From Isochrysis galbana (Eukaryota > Haptophyta > Isochrysidales > Isochrysidaceae): a stretch of 64,000 nt of DNA. Location: the NCBI GenBank assembly GCA_018136815.1, contig CM030938.1, positions 842,128 through 906,127 of the forward strand, given 5' to 3'. Below the pieces are notes generated by a model. The model ran no database searches. It worked only from the letters and a program-made list of their open reading frames with translations, and had not been told where the DNA came from. How positions within the stretch are numbered: position 1 is the stretch's first letter; each line of letters starts with the position of its first letter. Shown here piece by piece: positions 53,034 to 63,142 of the stretch. A program made the position numbers and the translations under genes.

Positions 53034-54091
53034 TCACTTCGCGCCGCCGTTGGCGAAGTGCACGATCGCGCCTTCGTGCGGGAACTTCACCGACACGTTA
53101 CACCCCTTGGCATGCACCCGGAATGCGGTGGTGTCGAAGATTCCCGAGGTGGTGTTGAGCAATCTCACGCGACCATCGGCAGCGAGGGACAAGTCGATCG
53201 GCACGGCCGGGAAGGGGAAGAGGCGCGACGACCAGGAGCCGGGCAAGGAGCTGCACCTGCAGTCGCAGCCAATGCGCAGCTGCGCGCCGTCGCCGCGACG
53301 GCGCAGGACGTAGGTGAGGTGCGCCTCTCCGCCACCCACGCCTTCGATCCGCGTGACGGCCCCTGCATGCCCGGCCCACACCACCTCCTTAGCCACAGCC
53401 TTTCCTCGGCCGAGGTCGACGAGCTGCCCACCTTCTGTGCGGCGCAGAAGGTCGCGCGCGTCGAGGCAGAGCTCGTCGCGCTCCCTGCGCCGCAGCGAGG
53501 TTTGCGGCGGCTCAGCGCGCAGCCCTCGCAGGTATTCCAAAGCGGCCGAGCCGATCAGCCGGTGCCCCTCGGCGTTCGGGTGCACCATCGGGCGCGCGTC
53601 AGGAGCGTAGAAGCGGCCGTCGGGCTCGATCTGTCCCCATACGCGCACGATGGGCGTGCCGCCTAGCGTCTCGCGCGCGTGAAGCGCGCGGACTTTTGTC
53701 TCCGGGTACCAGCCAATCAGCGCGACTCGCGCGCTCGGTGCGACCGCGCCTCGACCTCCGCGTTGCCGTGGTAGGCGTTTGTGAGCACGTCGATTAGGAT
53801 TACGTCGAGGTCTGGACTCAGGCGCTGCCCGAGGCACAGTGAGAGGTACAGCGGCCCGGCTGCATTCTTGGCGTAGACTTCCACCTGGTAGCCTGCAGCG
53901 CGCAGCATGCTGGTCCAGCCGAGCTCGGGGATGCACGCCCGCGCGCTGTGGTTGCATAGAGAGTGAGTGGGCGGTTCACAGGCGCCACATCCGTTGGTGG
54001 TCGAGACGCCGATTATCCCCAACTTGAGACGGCGTTCCAGCGGGGAGACGCCTTTGAGCAGCGTGAGGAGCAGCATGGCGAGCAGGGCCAT
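53034..54091 (-). CDS. SGNH/GDSL hydrolase-like secreted protein with frameshift
   Basis: The start at 54091 gives a signal-anchor (MALLAMLLLTLLKG). Then come KLGIIGVSTTNGCGAC, where GVSTT may be the nucleophile-Ser block, a Cys-rich stretch (CNHSARACIPELGW), GYQVEVYAKNAAG and LDVILIDVLTNAYHG. The frame must shift near 53725-53760, after GNAEVEA. It then continues with VALIGWYPETKV, a GQIEPDGRFY segment and VHPNAEGHRLIGSAALEYL, whose His fits the terminal block of SGNH hydrolases. The usual Asp three before the His is not in place. The remainder is a beta-rich tail to the TGA at 53034. The break may be a real frameshift or a base error. Function as an esterase is tentative. Confidence 0.55.
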
Positions 54092-55388
54092 CACCCTCGA
54101 TGAAAGGACGCGTGGTCCGGAAAGCACGACTATCTCACGCACACAAATTGTGTATGGGGAAAGGGGAAGGGAAGGAATTGGGGAGTGAGATGGAACAAAC
54201 ACGACGGAGAGTGGAGGGAGGAGAAGAGAGAGCAAAAGGCGAGGGAACTTGCCCAGTGAGTGGGGGGAAGAGAGTGAGGACGTCGAGCCGCGCGCAGCTT
54301 CGCCTACGGCAGCGCATCGGCGCCAAGGGTTGGGAAAGGCATGGCAAGGCGAGGGGCAAGGCGGCGCGCACGGCGGAGAGGGGCGAGAGGTCGTGCCCGC
54401 ACAGGAAGGCCTCTCTCACCCTGCGCGTGACGGTGGGGGCGTGTCGTGTGTCGTGTGTGTTTAAAACCTGGTTAACCGGAGTTGTTTTGTAGAGGCTTTT
54501 GTTTTCTGAGGGGTGACGTCGTGTCGTCGTCGTCGTTGAACCGTCATTGGCTTGTCGCGCTAGCTAGCACTCAATGGTTACTCTGATCTACATTGTTCTA
54601 CTCACAGCCACTGGGCCCAAAATGAGTTGGGCTAAACATGGTACCCCCGCCGAGAGCAGTTCGTCTCTCCTCTACTGTCGCATTCGCGAGCCTCCGCAGG
54701 TTATATCCCGCTATTTCCGCTCTACCGTCTACCGTTATAACCGCGAGGTTAATCGTCAATCTTCGTTCTTATCCCACGCTTCTATGAATCACTACATTTC
54801 ATTCGATGTTGGTCTACTGTTATATCCATGTCCACGTGGCCAAGCAGCTTCTACTCGGAATATGCTCTAGCTCTGGACTGATCACCCATGCATGGAGATC
54901 AAGGGAGTAGAAAGCACGTGTCCATGAAGACCAAGGAAGTAGCGAACATCCGACTTGCTAAAGTACACCCTCAAGAACCGCAAGCGTCTAGACTCTGTAA
55001 GTCGGACACTTCTGTAAGCTTCTAGACTTTTTAAGTCTACCAGCTACTCCATGGTTAAGCTACGAAAAGCTATAGGTAAAGTGCACGCCGCTGTGCTCGC
55101 GTTGAGACGCTATTCGCCGCTGAATCGTATAGGATCTTCACTGAGCATGGACGAATCCCTTTCGCGCCTTTTCTGTATGCAATTCCTCTCTAGGATGACG
55201 AGTTCTCTTCCGGCCAATTGGTTCCTTCTTTGCTTTTATCGCGCTGGATGCCAGGAAGCAGCCAGGGCGGCAACAAAAAGCAGAAGGGTCATGACAGACA
55301 GTGAGAGAGACAGTGGTACAGGGGTAAGGGGGTCAGAACCTGGGACACCTGCGGGCACTGGGGAACTCAAGATACCCCTGGGGCACGG
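54092..55388. other. Intergenic with minor repeats
   Basis: No gene was recognised. CCGTCATTGGCTTGTCGCGC (54541 on) repeats a piece at about 40450. A TCTAGACT-NNN-TAAGTC motif is duplicated at 54988-55040. Upstream 54140-54420 is GA-rich. Confidence 0.4.
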
Positions 55389-55847
55389 TGATTCTACAAC
55401 AAGCACACTCGCACAAACCCTTACATATACCCCACCACGGTTCTTTGGATAATACTCTGAGACAAACAGGAAGGCGTGCGAGGGAACAAAGAAGGAATCA
55501 AGGATTTAGGGAATCGGCGAGTGTTGCCTTAGTATGAGCCGATGAAGCGTCGTGAGTGTTGATGAAGGTGAGATTCCTTAGGTGCACTAAGTCGATCTAG
55601 AGTGAGCTGAGATCCCCAAGATGAAGGCGAGGTCTAGAAGTCGATGTGCAAATGACTCGGGGAACCCTAAGAACTCGATGTGCATCGACTGCAGATGATA
55701 ATGTAGAGAAGAGTCCAGAAGGCGGTGCACATGATGAAAGAGGCTGATGACTTGATGAAAAGGAATCTGGCAGACAAAGTTATCGGTAAAGCCGATTCTA
55801 TCGGTAAGGACCAATGGGTTGTGTTGGCAGATGACGGCACTCTGTGA
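55389..55847 (-). mobile_element. 3' LTR of Copia element 2
   Basis: The segment 55389-55612 is repeated almost exactly at 59861-60088 on the same strand, on the other side of the pol gene. The sense end is GTAGAATCA. The upper boundary is set at a G-run purine tract (about 55848-55856) after the pol gene. The first base pair there is TA rather than TG. Confidence 0.7.
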
Positions 55848-55955
55848 TACCCCCCCATAAGGCGAGCACGGAGGGTGAGGCTTAGATACAGAGGATAAGG
55901 GTAGAAGAATGGAGAATGCCTTGCATGACAGTCGTAATACTCGGAGTGGTATATG

Positions 55956-58450
55956 TCACTGGAGCTTTTCGTCAGAGGCAGTCTTAGAGGCAGACGTTGT
56001 TCCTGCCGTAGCTTCTTCGGCGGAACTTGAATTTGAACTCGTCAGACTTTGTGCAATGATGGACGCGCAGTCGTTTAGAAGGGATAGGAGACGGCAGAAG
56101 GGAGCGGGCCCAAGGGGCTTGGTGAGGATGTCAGCAGGCATAAGGTTACCGGGGACATGTCGCATAGCGAGGGCGCGCTTTGCAACGAGATCGCGGAGGA
56201 AAGCGGCGGCGCGCATTATGTGCTTGGTCTTTTTGAAGGCAACGGGGTCGAGGGACATGTTGATGGCAGACTTGGAGTCGGAGCACAGAAGGGTAGGGCC
56301 ATCCGGCGGGAGAGATAGGTCGACAAGCAAATCCCGGATGAAGAGGATGTCGCGGGCAGCAAGCATGGCACCGAAGTACTCGGCCTCGGCGCTCGACAAC
56401 GAGACGGAGCGTTGGGTCTTGGAGAACCAGTGGACAGGACAGCCGTACAGAAAGAAGATGGCGCCCGTACAAGAGAAGCGAGATTCCCAATTTGAGTCGA
56501 CATGGACTAGAAAGGGCAGCGAGGGATCCGGGCGAAAGAGCAGAGCGCAGGTGGAGGAGTCACGCACGTAGCAAAGGACGCGGACGGCAGCGGCGAAGTG
56601 CATAGGACCAGGGTTGGTCATGAAGCGTGAGAGCTGCGAGGCTGCATATGCGAGATCTGGCCTAGACATGTTGGCAAGCCAGAGGAGGCCCCCAACGATG
56701 GCCATATAGGTGTCGCGCTTGGAGGCCATGGAGTCAAAAGCAACAGAGCCAGGCGTGGGTGAATCAGATGGATCGAGGTGGAGGGCGCCGAGAGGGGATT
56801 TGAAGGTGCGTGTGGTAGTGCTAGATAGGAAAGCATCATGCCGTTGAAGGAGATCTGAGACGTAAAGACTCTGAGATAAGGTGAGGATCCGACGCGGACG
56901 GTCACGAGCCACGGCAACATTGAGGATCCACGAGAGTTCGCCCTTGTCTTCAATGGGGAACCTATCGCCGAGATCGTGAACAAAACGAGCGCGGAGGCCG
57001 GAGTCATTGTCGACGATGAGGGCGTCGTCCACGTACACCAGCACCCAAAGCAAAGACGAGCCGCTGATGAAGATGTAGAGACAGACATCGATAGTAGAGC
57101 GCGTGAAGCCCCACTTCAGGAGGAAGGAGGTGAGAAGCTCGGCCCATTCGCGCCCAGCTTGACGGAGGCCATAGATAGATCGCAATAATTTGCACACGAG
57201 ACGAACCCCGCGACAGTCACGAGGCGGGAGGCCAGGTGGCATGCGCATGAAGAGGGGCTGTGGAAGAGTGGCTTGCAGATAAGCTTGGCGGACGTCGATG
57301 GAGGACAAGTTGTAGTCACGAGCGGCAGCGATGGCAAGCACGAGACGGATGGTAACCGTTTTGACCACGGTAGAGAAGATGCGGTCGAAATCGACTCCGT
57401 ATCGTTGAGTATTGCCGTCGGCGACGAGGCGGGCCTTGAATTTCTCGATGGAGCCGTCGGCCTTGCGTTTGACGGCGAAGACAAAATGGCAATGCATAAG
57501 ATTGGCGCCCTCGGGCATGGCGTCCTCGGGAACGCACTCCCAAGTGCGAAGTGCCATGAGGCCGCCGAGCTCCTTGTTGATGGCCACGCGCCAATAGTCG
57601 GCATGGGTGGACTGAAGCGCTTGACGGTACGTCTTGGGGACCGTCACATCCCCCATGTCGGCAACAACGGTGACGGCTTGGGCGAAGGGTGAAAGGTCGC
57701 GACCGGCGTGAGCAAAAGGTGGACAGCTGTCGCCGGTAGTGAGCAGGTCGGAGGTAAAAGCAAAACATAAAGGGTCAGATCGAGAATCGAACCCTGCCGC
57801 TGCAGCTGCACGAGCAAACACAGCTGCAGCCTGAGCCATAGAGTATTGTGCATTGCAGTTATGTGAGCAGAAGTAGTATTCATACCATGACGTTGGTGCT
57901 CGAGCTCAAGGAGGCGTGGGGAGCGACGAATTGCAGATGGTGCTGCAGTAGGTGCAGGTACAGGAGTTGGAACGGGGGCAGGGGAGGGGGCAGGTGCAAA
58001 TGCAGCTGGATCGTCGTCATTCTCAAGCCAGTTGGGTCTAGGCTCATCCTTGAGGCCTGGGAGCTGGTCCTCCCATACGCGGATCTTGGCTGCAACAATG
58101 ACACGTTTGGAGTCGAGTAAGTAGACAACATGGCCAGGGCTCTCCTCAGAAGGCCCCATGTAGAGGCCATACCAACCTCTGTCGGCGAAGTGGCGATCGC
58201 CAACACGTCGCGGCACGGGGGCAACGACGGCACAAAGGCAACCAAAAGCATAGAGACAACGGATGTCAGGGGGATGCCCAGTGAGGAGTTGATAAGGCGA
58301 CAAGTTCCGGCGAGAAGGTCGTGGAAGCCTGTTGGTGATCCAAACCGCTGTCTGCATGGCAAAGGGATGAAAGGACGGAGGCAGACCAGCAGCAGCAAGA
58401 AGGACGCGGGCTGTACCAAAGGTGACGCCCCACATACGTTCCACATGTGA
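55956..58450 (-). pseudogene. Copia element 2 pol: integrase end, RT and RNase H
   Basis: Two frames overlap near 57650-57840. The upper frame (58450-57644) carries the integrase C-terminal region (VERMWGVTFG, AVWITNRLPRPSRRNLSPYQ, LYAFGCLCAVV, WYGLYMGPSEES). The lower frame (57839-55956) carries TYRQALQSTHADYWRVAINK, FDRIFSTVVKTVTIRLVLAI, DVRQAYLQATL, IYGLRQAGREW, the YVDDALIVDND active site, then RNase H (SSAEAEYFGAM, CSDSKSAINM, MRHVPGNLMPADILTKPL). A frameshift separates them. Upstream the integrase is split by the hAT element at 58459-59402. Confidence 0.85.
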
Positions 58451-58458
58451 GTTTTGTT

Positions 58459-59402
58459 TAAGGCGTGGAATAGGGGCTTGTAAGCACTAAGTACTTAGAA
58501 GTAGATAGTGACTCATGGCTAAGTACCTACTTAAAAATAGTGCCCGCAGCTAAGTACTTACTTCGAGATAATGCCAAAGTCTAGCTAGTTAACTTAGATA
58601 ACTGAGATATCTAGATAATTGGTTAGCTATTTTTTCTGTTTTTATTTTTATTTTTGTTTGGGTTTGGCTTTACTGTTTATTGTTTACTCTTTGTTGAGCC
58701 ATTGTCCATTGTGCGCCCGCCCACGCCCACGCCCTCCTCGCCTTTTCTCCGCTCCCATAGCCCCCTCTATTGTCTAGTACGAGCGACATGACGATGGCAT
58801 CCGAGGAAGTGGAAGCTGGGGTGCTTGATGATTTGGAGCGGTACTTGATACTTGAACCTGCCGGCTGAAGACGAAGACAACTTAGACCTCGGCGTGTTAG
58901 TGTTAGCATGGTGGATGGTGGAAGCAGCGCGACCACAGCGGCCCGGGTGGGCTGCCCGTTCTTGGCTAAGATGGTCCGACGATATCTCGGTAGGCCTGCT
59001 GCGAGCTCGGCCGGAGTTGAACGGATGTTCTCTAACAAAGGCCGGTAAGTTGCACGATGACGATGATCTCAAGGCTCAAGGCTTCCCAAGCAGATGAAAG
59101 CTTAGAGCATGCTTTGCTGCTTTGCTCGCAGCAGCGCAGCAGCCAATTGTGAATGAGTGAGAGTTTGATTGAGCTTGAGCTTGCGCATTTATTTATCATT
59201 ACGTGGGCTCACACGCACGCAGCACGCACACGCACGCGCGCGCGTGCGCGCGGTATTAATTGGGTATTAACAGGTTATGCCCCATATGCTAAGTACCTAC
59301 TTAGAGATAGTGCTCCACTGCTAAGTACCTACTTAAAGATAGTGCCAAAGCGTGGTAGATAGCCAACTAAGTAGCTAGCTGGGTAACTTGTTCCACGCCT
59401 TA
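58459..59402. mobile_element. Nonautonomous hAT-type DNA transposon, 944 bp
   Basis: Terminal inverted repeats TAAGGCGTGGAA (58459-58470) and TTCCACGCCTTA (59391-59402) are perfect. The 8-bp target duplication GTTTTGTT lies at 58451-58458 and 59403-59410. Subterminal CTAAGTAC-type motifs occur repeatedly near both ends (58487-58565 and 59289-59335), like transposase binding sites. No transposase is encoded. Eight-bp duplications and short TIRs point to the hAT superfamily. Confidence 0.85.
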
Positions 59403-59855
59403 GTTTTGTTGCGGCGTGTATTCCGATGAGTAGCTTGCACGGATACGACGGTGAGCAAGGAAGTCTCGGAAGTGATAGGAGAGGAAAGCGCTTCCCTTGT
59501 CGGATCGCACAATGGAGGGCTTGTATGTGCCGTCAAGGGAGCGAAGATGAGCGGCGGACTTGGCGCGAGCGTGAAGGCGTTTGGATTCCAAAAGGTTCCG
59601 ATGGCGTTCACGGGCTAGAAAAGCCGCGTAGCCGGACTTCTTCTTCTTGAGTGGGAGAACTAGAGGAGCATCATCTTCGCCCCCCTCGTCTGTGGCGCAG
59701 CATTGATTGTACGTCAAGCGCTTGGTTGCCCAAGTGAAGAGGGTTCGGGCACGGAGGTAGAGAGAGAAAGATGCCGAGAGAAGAGAGGTAGCCCAAGAGC
59801 TGAGTGAGTAGTAAGCCTCGTAGAGGAAGAGTGATAGGATGCGACCGGCTGTCTC
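59403..59855 (-). pseudogene. Copia element 2 integrase core, upstream piece
   Basis: Encodes a charged region, then YKPSIVRSDKGSAFLSYHFR and SYSSEYTPQQN, which are integrase catalytic Asp and pre-Glu blocks. It reads directly into the downstream half (SHVERMW) once the hAT insertion and one 8-bp duplicate are removed. Gag and protease are absent between here and the LTR. Confidence 0.75.
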
Positions 59856-59860
59856 TACGG

Positions 59861-60088
59861 TGATTCTACAACAATCACGCACGCACAAACCCTTACATAT
59901 ACCCCACCACGGTTCTTTAGATAATACTCTGAGACAAACAGGAAGGCGTGCGAGGGAACAAAGAAGGAATCAAGGATTTAGGGAATCGGCGAGTATTGCC
60001 TTAGTATGAGCCGATGAAGCGTCGTGAATGTTGATGATGTGGGATTCCTTAGGTGCACTAAGTCGATCTAGAGTGAGCTGAGATCTCA
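59861..60088 (-). mobile_element. 5' LTR of Copia element 2, truncated
   Basis: 228 bp nearly identical to 55389-55612. It is cut at 60088, where LINE A3 sequence begins, so the outer half of the LTR is gone. No primer-binding site follows, consistent with an internal deletion. Confidence 0.75.
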
Positions 60089-60108
60089 CGGCGCGAGCTG
60101 GAAGGGCA

Positions 60109-62160
60109 TCAGTCTTGTTCCCACGACTTAAGAAAGGGGCCTACCGATATGTAATTTCCCCTATGGCGTATCCAACGTTCTCCGTCCGGCAAGTAAGCCG
60201 CGCATTCTTCCATAGTGTAAACGTCCCCCGTATCCGGGTTTATGGTGTTGTGAACAATAACTGTCTGTAGAGACTCCCGTTTCGACCTATGTGAGTGATG
60301 AATAGCCGGAGGCTTGTGGAAAAGATTGTGCCATATCGGGGAGCCCTGAGTGCCTTCTCGTGTGATCTCTCCCCTAAGGAAGTTGATCCTTCTGAAGTTT
60401 TCCAGCGCGTGCTTCCAGAAGGCCGGGAGCGTGTTATTGCCGCGAATGCTAGCCGTGAGGCTCTTCGAGTCGACCTTCGAAAAGACCGCCGCTCGCCCTA
60501 AGGGGGTACGGCTGAACCATTGATCCAAGACTATCTTCCATTCCGCCATGGACGGGTTAAGATATCGGACTATCCATATCGCTTGGAGCGCCCTCGTGTG
60601 TTCGGCCATGGGAAGTAGTCCGACCCCCAATAGGGGCCCGTCTTCGCTTGTGCCTACCCTCGGATATGCCGGAAGGGTTATCCATTTCCGACCCTCTTGC
60701 GAGGAGCCTAGCTCGTCCGCCTGAAGTCGGGGAGACCTATCCCACAGTATAGTTTGAACGTCCGAGTCTATGGCCTCCATGAACCATGCCGGAGGAGTGG
60801 ACGTGGATAGCCAATATCTCGGCGTCCCGTAGATTATGAAGTTCACTAGTAGCGTCCTCCCGTGAATGGAGAGACTCTTCAGACCTCTCCATGTTGCGAC
60901 CTTTTTCTTAAGCTTTGCGTATAGTTTCTCCCAGAAGGAGTCGTTTTCTAGCCCTTCCCAGAAAGGGACTCCTAGAATGGTCGCATACTCGCCTTCGCCG
61001 AGTGTTTTAAGATAAGCTAGCGTCTCGGGGACCTGCGCCCCTGTAAGTGATCCCATTCTTATTAGTATACTCTTGTTTTTGTTCACACTAGCCCCGGTGG
61101 CGGTTCCATAGCTCTCTAAGATGTGCATCGCCCTCTCAAGTGACTCGAAAGAGTTCGCTAAAATTTGCGTGTCATCGGCAAACTGCGAAAGCCTTAGCTC
61201 TCTAGGTCCTATCGTGATTCCCTTCATCTCAGGGTCGGCGTTGACTAATCGTGTTAGGCCTTCGGCAGCGCTAGACTTTCGTGGTGCCGAGTCGGCTAGA
61301 GCGCCATAGGTTACTGCAAACTCATGTTGGACTCCCGAGAGAGCTGCTTGGAGTTTATCGCCATATGCGGCCTTGAATTGGTCGTGCGCGTCTTCATCGA
61401 CATAAAAGATCCATGGACCTTTGCGTCCTTTATCCATCCCATCTGGGGTGGCATCGAGACCCTCAAGCTTTGAGAGAAGGAATTTCATGTAGGTTGCTAC
61501 ATCCTCACTCTTAATCTCCTTTTTGTCATCAGCCAGCTGAGCTAGCTGAATGAAGAAAGGAGTGTCATCCGGTTCCTCCTCATCATCATGGGGTGGTGAG
61601 GCGAATTGTGTGTTGTGTGTTTGGTTCGGCTTCGGTTCCGACTGCGGGTCTGCTCGCTTGCGCGAGGGCGGCGGTGGATGTTGAGGAGGCAAAGATGGGG
61701 CCCTCTGTGCTTCTTGTAGTTGCTTCCCTTTGGGGCCGGCCACCTGAGCGTATGATTTCTGTGGGTTGATGTTTGAGGGGTTGGAAGCCGTAAAGGCTCC
61801 CAAGATTGTTTGTTGAGTGAAGTGCCCGCCCCCGAGGGGTGCACTGCCGGTAGGAGTTGCCTCCATGGGGGTGGCAGCAGGGCTGCCACCCACCATGGGG
61901 TGTCCTTGTTGTGGTGGAGCGGCGGCAGAAGCTGGTGGGAGGGCCAGCTGCTGGCCCTGTTGGTCTGCAGGGAACAGGACTCTGCCTGTTCCCTGCTTGT
62001 GTGGCTGTTGGGGCGGCGAGGGCGGAAGGTACATGTCAACATCGCTGTCAGTCAGGGGGGCGGCCTGTGAGCGCTTTGGCTCCGGCGGCTTGGGGCGGCC
62101 CCGGTGGGGCGTCGTGGCGGCGGGGGGCTGGGAGGTGGGAGCGGTCGGCGCGCGCTCCAT
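60109..62160 (-). CDS. LINE A ORF1-RT fusion ORF
   Basis: About 683 codons from MERAPTAPTSQPP. The N-terminal third matches ORF1 of copies A1 and A2. The rest is RT from just before the active site: LRLSQFADDTQILANSFESL (FADD catalytic motif), GASVNKNKSILIRMG, ILGVPFWEG, IHGRTLLVNFIIYGTPRYWL, then the connection region shared with copy A2. RT motifs upstream of FADD are deleted, so it cannot be an active enzyme. It is informative because it holds the part missing from copy A2. The frame ends QD-stop at the boundary with other sequence. Confidence 0.7.
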   Translation of the reverse strand: MERAPTAPTSQPPAATTPHRGRPKPPEPKRSQAAPLTDSDVDMYLPPSPPQQPHKQGTGRVLFPADQQGQQLALPPASAAAPPQQGHPMVGGSPAATPMEATPTGSAPLGGGHFTQQTILGAFTASNPSNINPQKSYAQVAGPKGKQLQEAQRAPSLPPQHPPPPSRKRADPQSEPKPNQTHNTQFASPPHDDEEEPDDTPFFIQLAQLADDKKEIKSEDVATYMKFLLSKLEGLDATPDGMDKGRKGPWIFYVDEDAHDQFKAAYGDKLQAALSGVQHEFAVTYGALADSAPRKSSAAEGLTRLVNADPEMKGITIGPRELRLSQFADDTQILANSFESLERAMHILESYGTATGASVNKNKSILIRMGSLTGAQVPETLAYLKTLGEGEYATILGVPFWEGLENDSFWEKLYAKLKKKVATWRGLKSLSIHGRTLLVNFIIYGTPRYWLSTSTPPAWFMEAIDSDVQTILWDRSPRLQADELGSSQEGRKWITLPAYPRVGTSEDGPLLGVGLLPMAEHTRALQAIWIVRYLNPSMAEWKIVLDQWFSRTPLGRAAVFSKVDSKSLTASIRGNNTLPAFWKHALENFRRINFLRGEITREGTQGSPIWHNLFHKPPAIHHSHRSKRESLQTVIVHNTINPDTGDVYTMEECAAYLPDGERWIRHRGNYISVGPFLKSWEQD

Positions 62161-62182
62161 CGCTAAAACTATAACAATAGTT
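60109..62182 (-). mobile_element. LINE family A, copy A3, with in-frame internal deletion
   Basis: 5' hairpin at 62167-62182 (stem extended to AAAACTAT/ATAGTTTT), ORF start at 62160. The 3' end is lost at the Copia LTR. Within the ORF, sequence jumps from ORF1 (after APRKSSA) to the reverse transcriptase (AEGLTRLV) near 61270 without losing frame. Confidence 0.8.
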
Positions 62183-62542
62183 TTTTGGGGGTGCACTGAA
62201 GGTAGGAGTTGCCTCCATGGGGGTGGCAGCAAGGCTGCCACCCACCATGGGGAGTCCTTGTTGTGGTGGCATGGCGGCTGAGGCGGGCGGCAGGGCCAGA
62301 GGCTGGCTCTGTTGATCTGCATGGAACAGAATTCTGCCTGCTCCCTGCTTGCTGCTTGTGTGGCTGCAGGGGAGGTGAGGGCGGGAGGATCATGTCAACA
62401 TCGCTGTCGGTCAGGGGGGCGGCCTGCGAGCGCTTTGGCTCCGGCGGCTTGGGGCGACCCCGGTGGGGCGTCGTGGCGGCGGGGGGCTGGGAGGTGGGAG
62501 CGGTCGGCGCGCGCTCCATCGCTGAAACTATAACAATAGTTT
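62183..62542 (-). mobile_element. LINE family A, copy A4, 5' 0.35 kb only
   Basis: Hairpin at 62525-62542 (AAACTAT/ATAGTTT), start codon at 62519, about 300 bases of ORF1 including a frame change after PPSPPLQPHKQ. It is cut just where copy A3's 5' end begins. Confidence 0.75.
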
Positions 62543-62804
62543 TTCCGGGTGTGGCTGTGAGAGGTGGTGTGGGTGTGCTGCATGCTGGCTGTTGCCAGCA
62601 TGCAGGCCTTGGTCGCGTTGTTCTCTGTGATGCACGGGCGAGGCCCGCTGGCTCCTGTGCCCACCCTGGCTTGGGGGGTCGTCCTGGCGCGGTCGCTTCG
62701 GCGACAGCGGCGTGTCAGTGAAGCTTTCGTCCATCGCGGCGAGGGCAGCGGCAGCGAGGGAGGGCGGCGGCGCGCGCTCCATGACCCTATCAGTTTACTG
62801 ATAG
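62543..62804 (-). mobile_element. Non-LTR element, family C, copy C1
   Basis: Hairpin at 62787-62804 (CTATCAG, loop, CTGATAG; seven pairs), GGTC, then ATGGAGCGCGCGCC at 62782. ORF1 reads MERAPPPSLAAAALAAMDES followed by a basic SPKRPRQDD motif. It is cut at 62543 by the 5' end of copy A4. Confidence 0.7.
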
Positions 62805-63142
62805 TTAGGGGAAATAGTGGTTAAAATGAGTGAGTGACCGGGCTAAGACAGACATGGGACATGGACATGAGACATGAGACATGAACGCTTCGTGTAAATT
62901 AAAATTTAGGATTAAGGCGTTAGGCGCGGCGGGAGCTTTATTCATAGAAAGTGGCGGGAATTGGCAATTTGGGTACGAGCCCCCCCTCGCTCGCCCGCGC
63001 GCTCGGAATGATGAATGATGTCGGATGTCGGAGAGCACCTTCAGTGATGGTGATGGCGAGATGGCGAGTCCAATGAAGGCTCCTGTACCACCGCACTAAG
63101 GTTAAACTAGAAGAACAAGTGACTCTGAGCTCGGTCGCAGAA
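62805..63142. other. Upstream region of prenyltransferase copy B
   Basis: The last 60-70 bases match the upstream flank of copy A (CCGCACTAAGGTTAAACTAG, CTGAGCTCGGTCGCAGAAAT). Further upstream no similarity was noticed. Confidence 0.6.
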
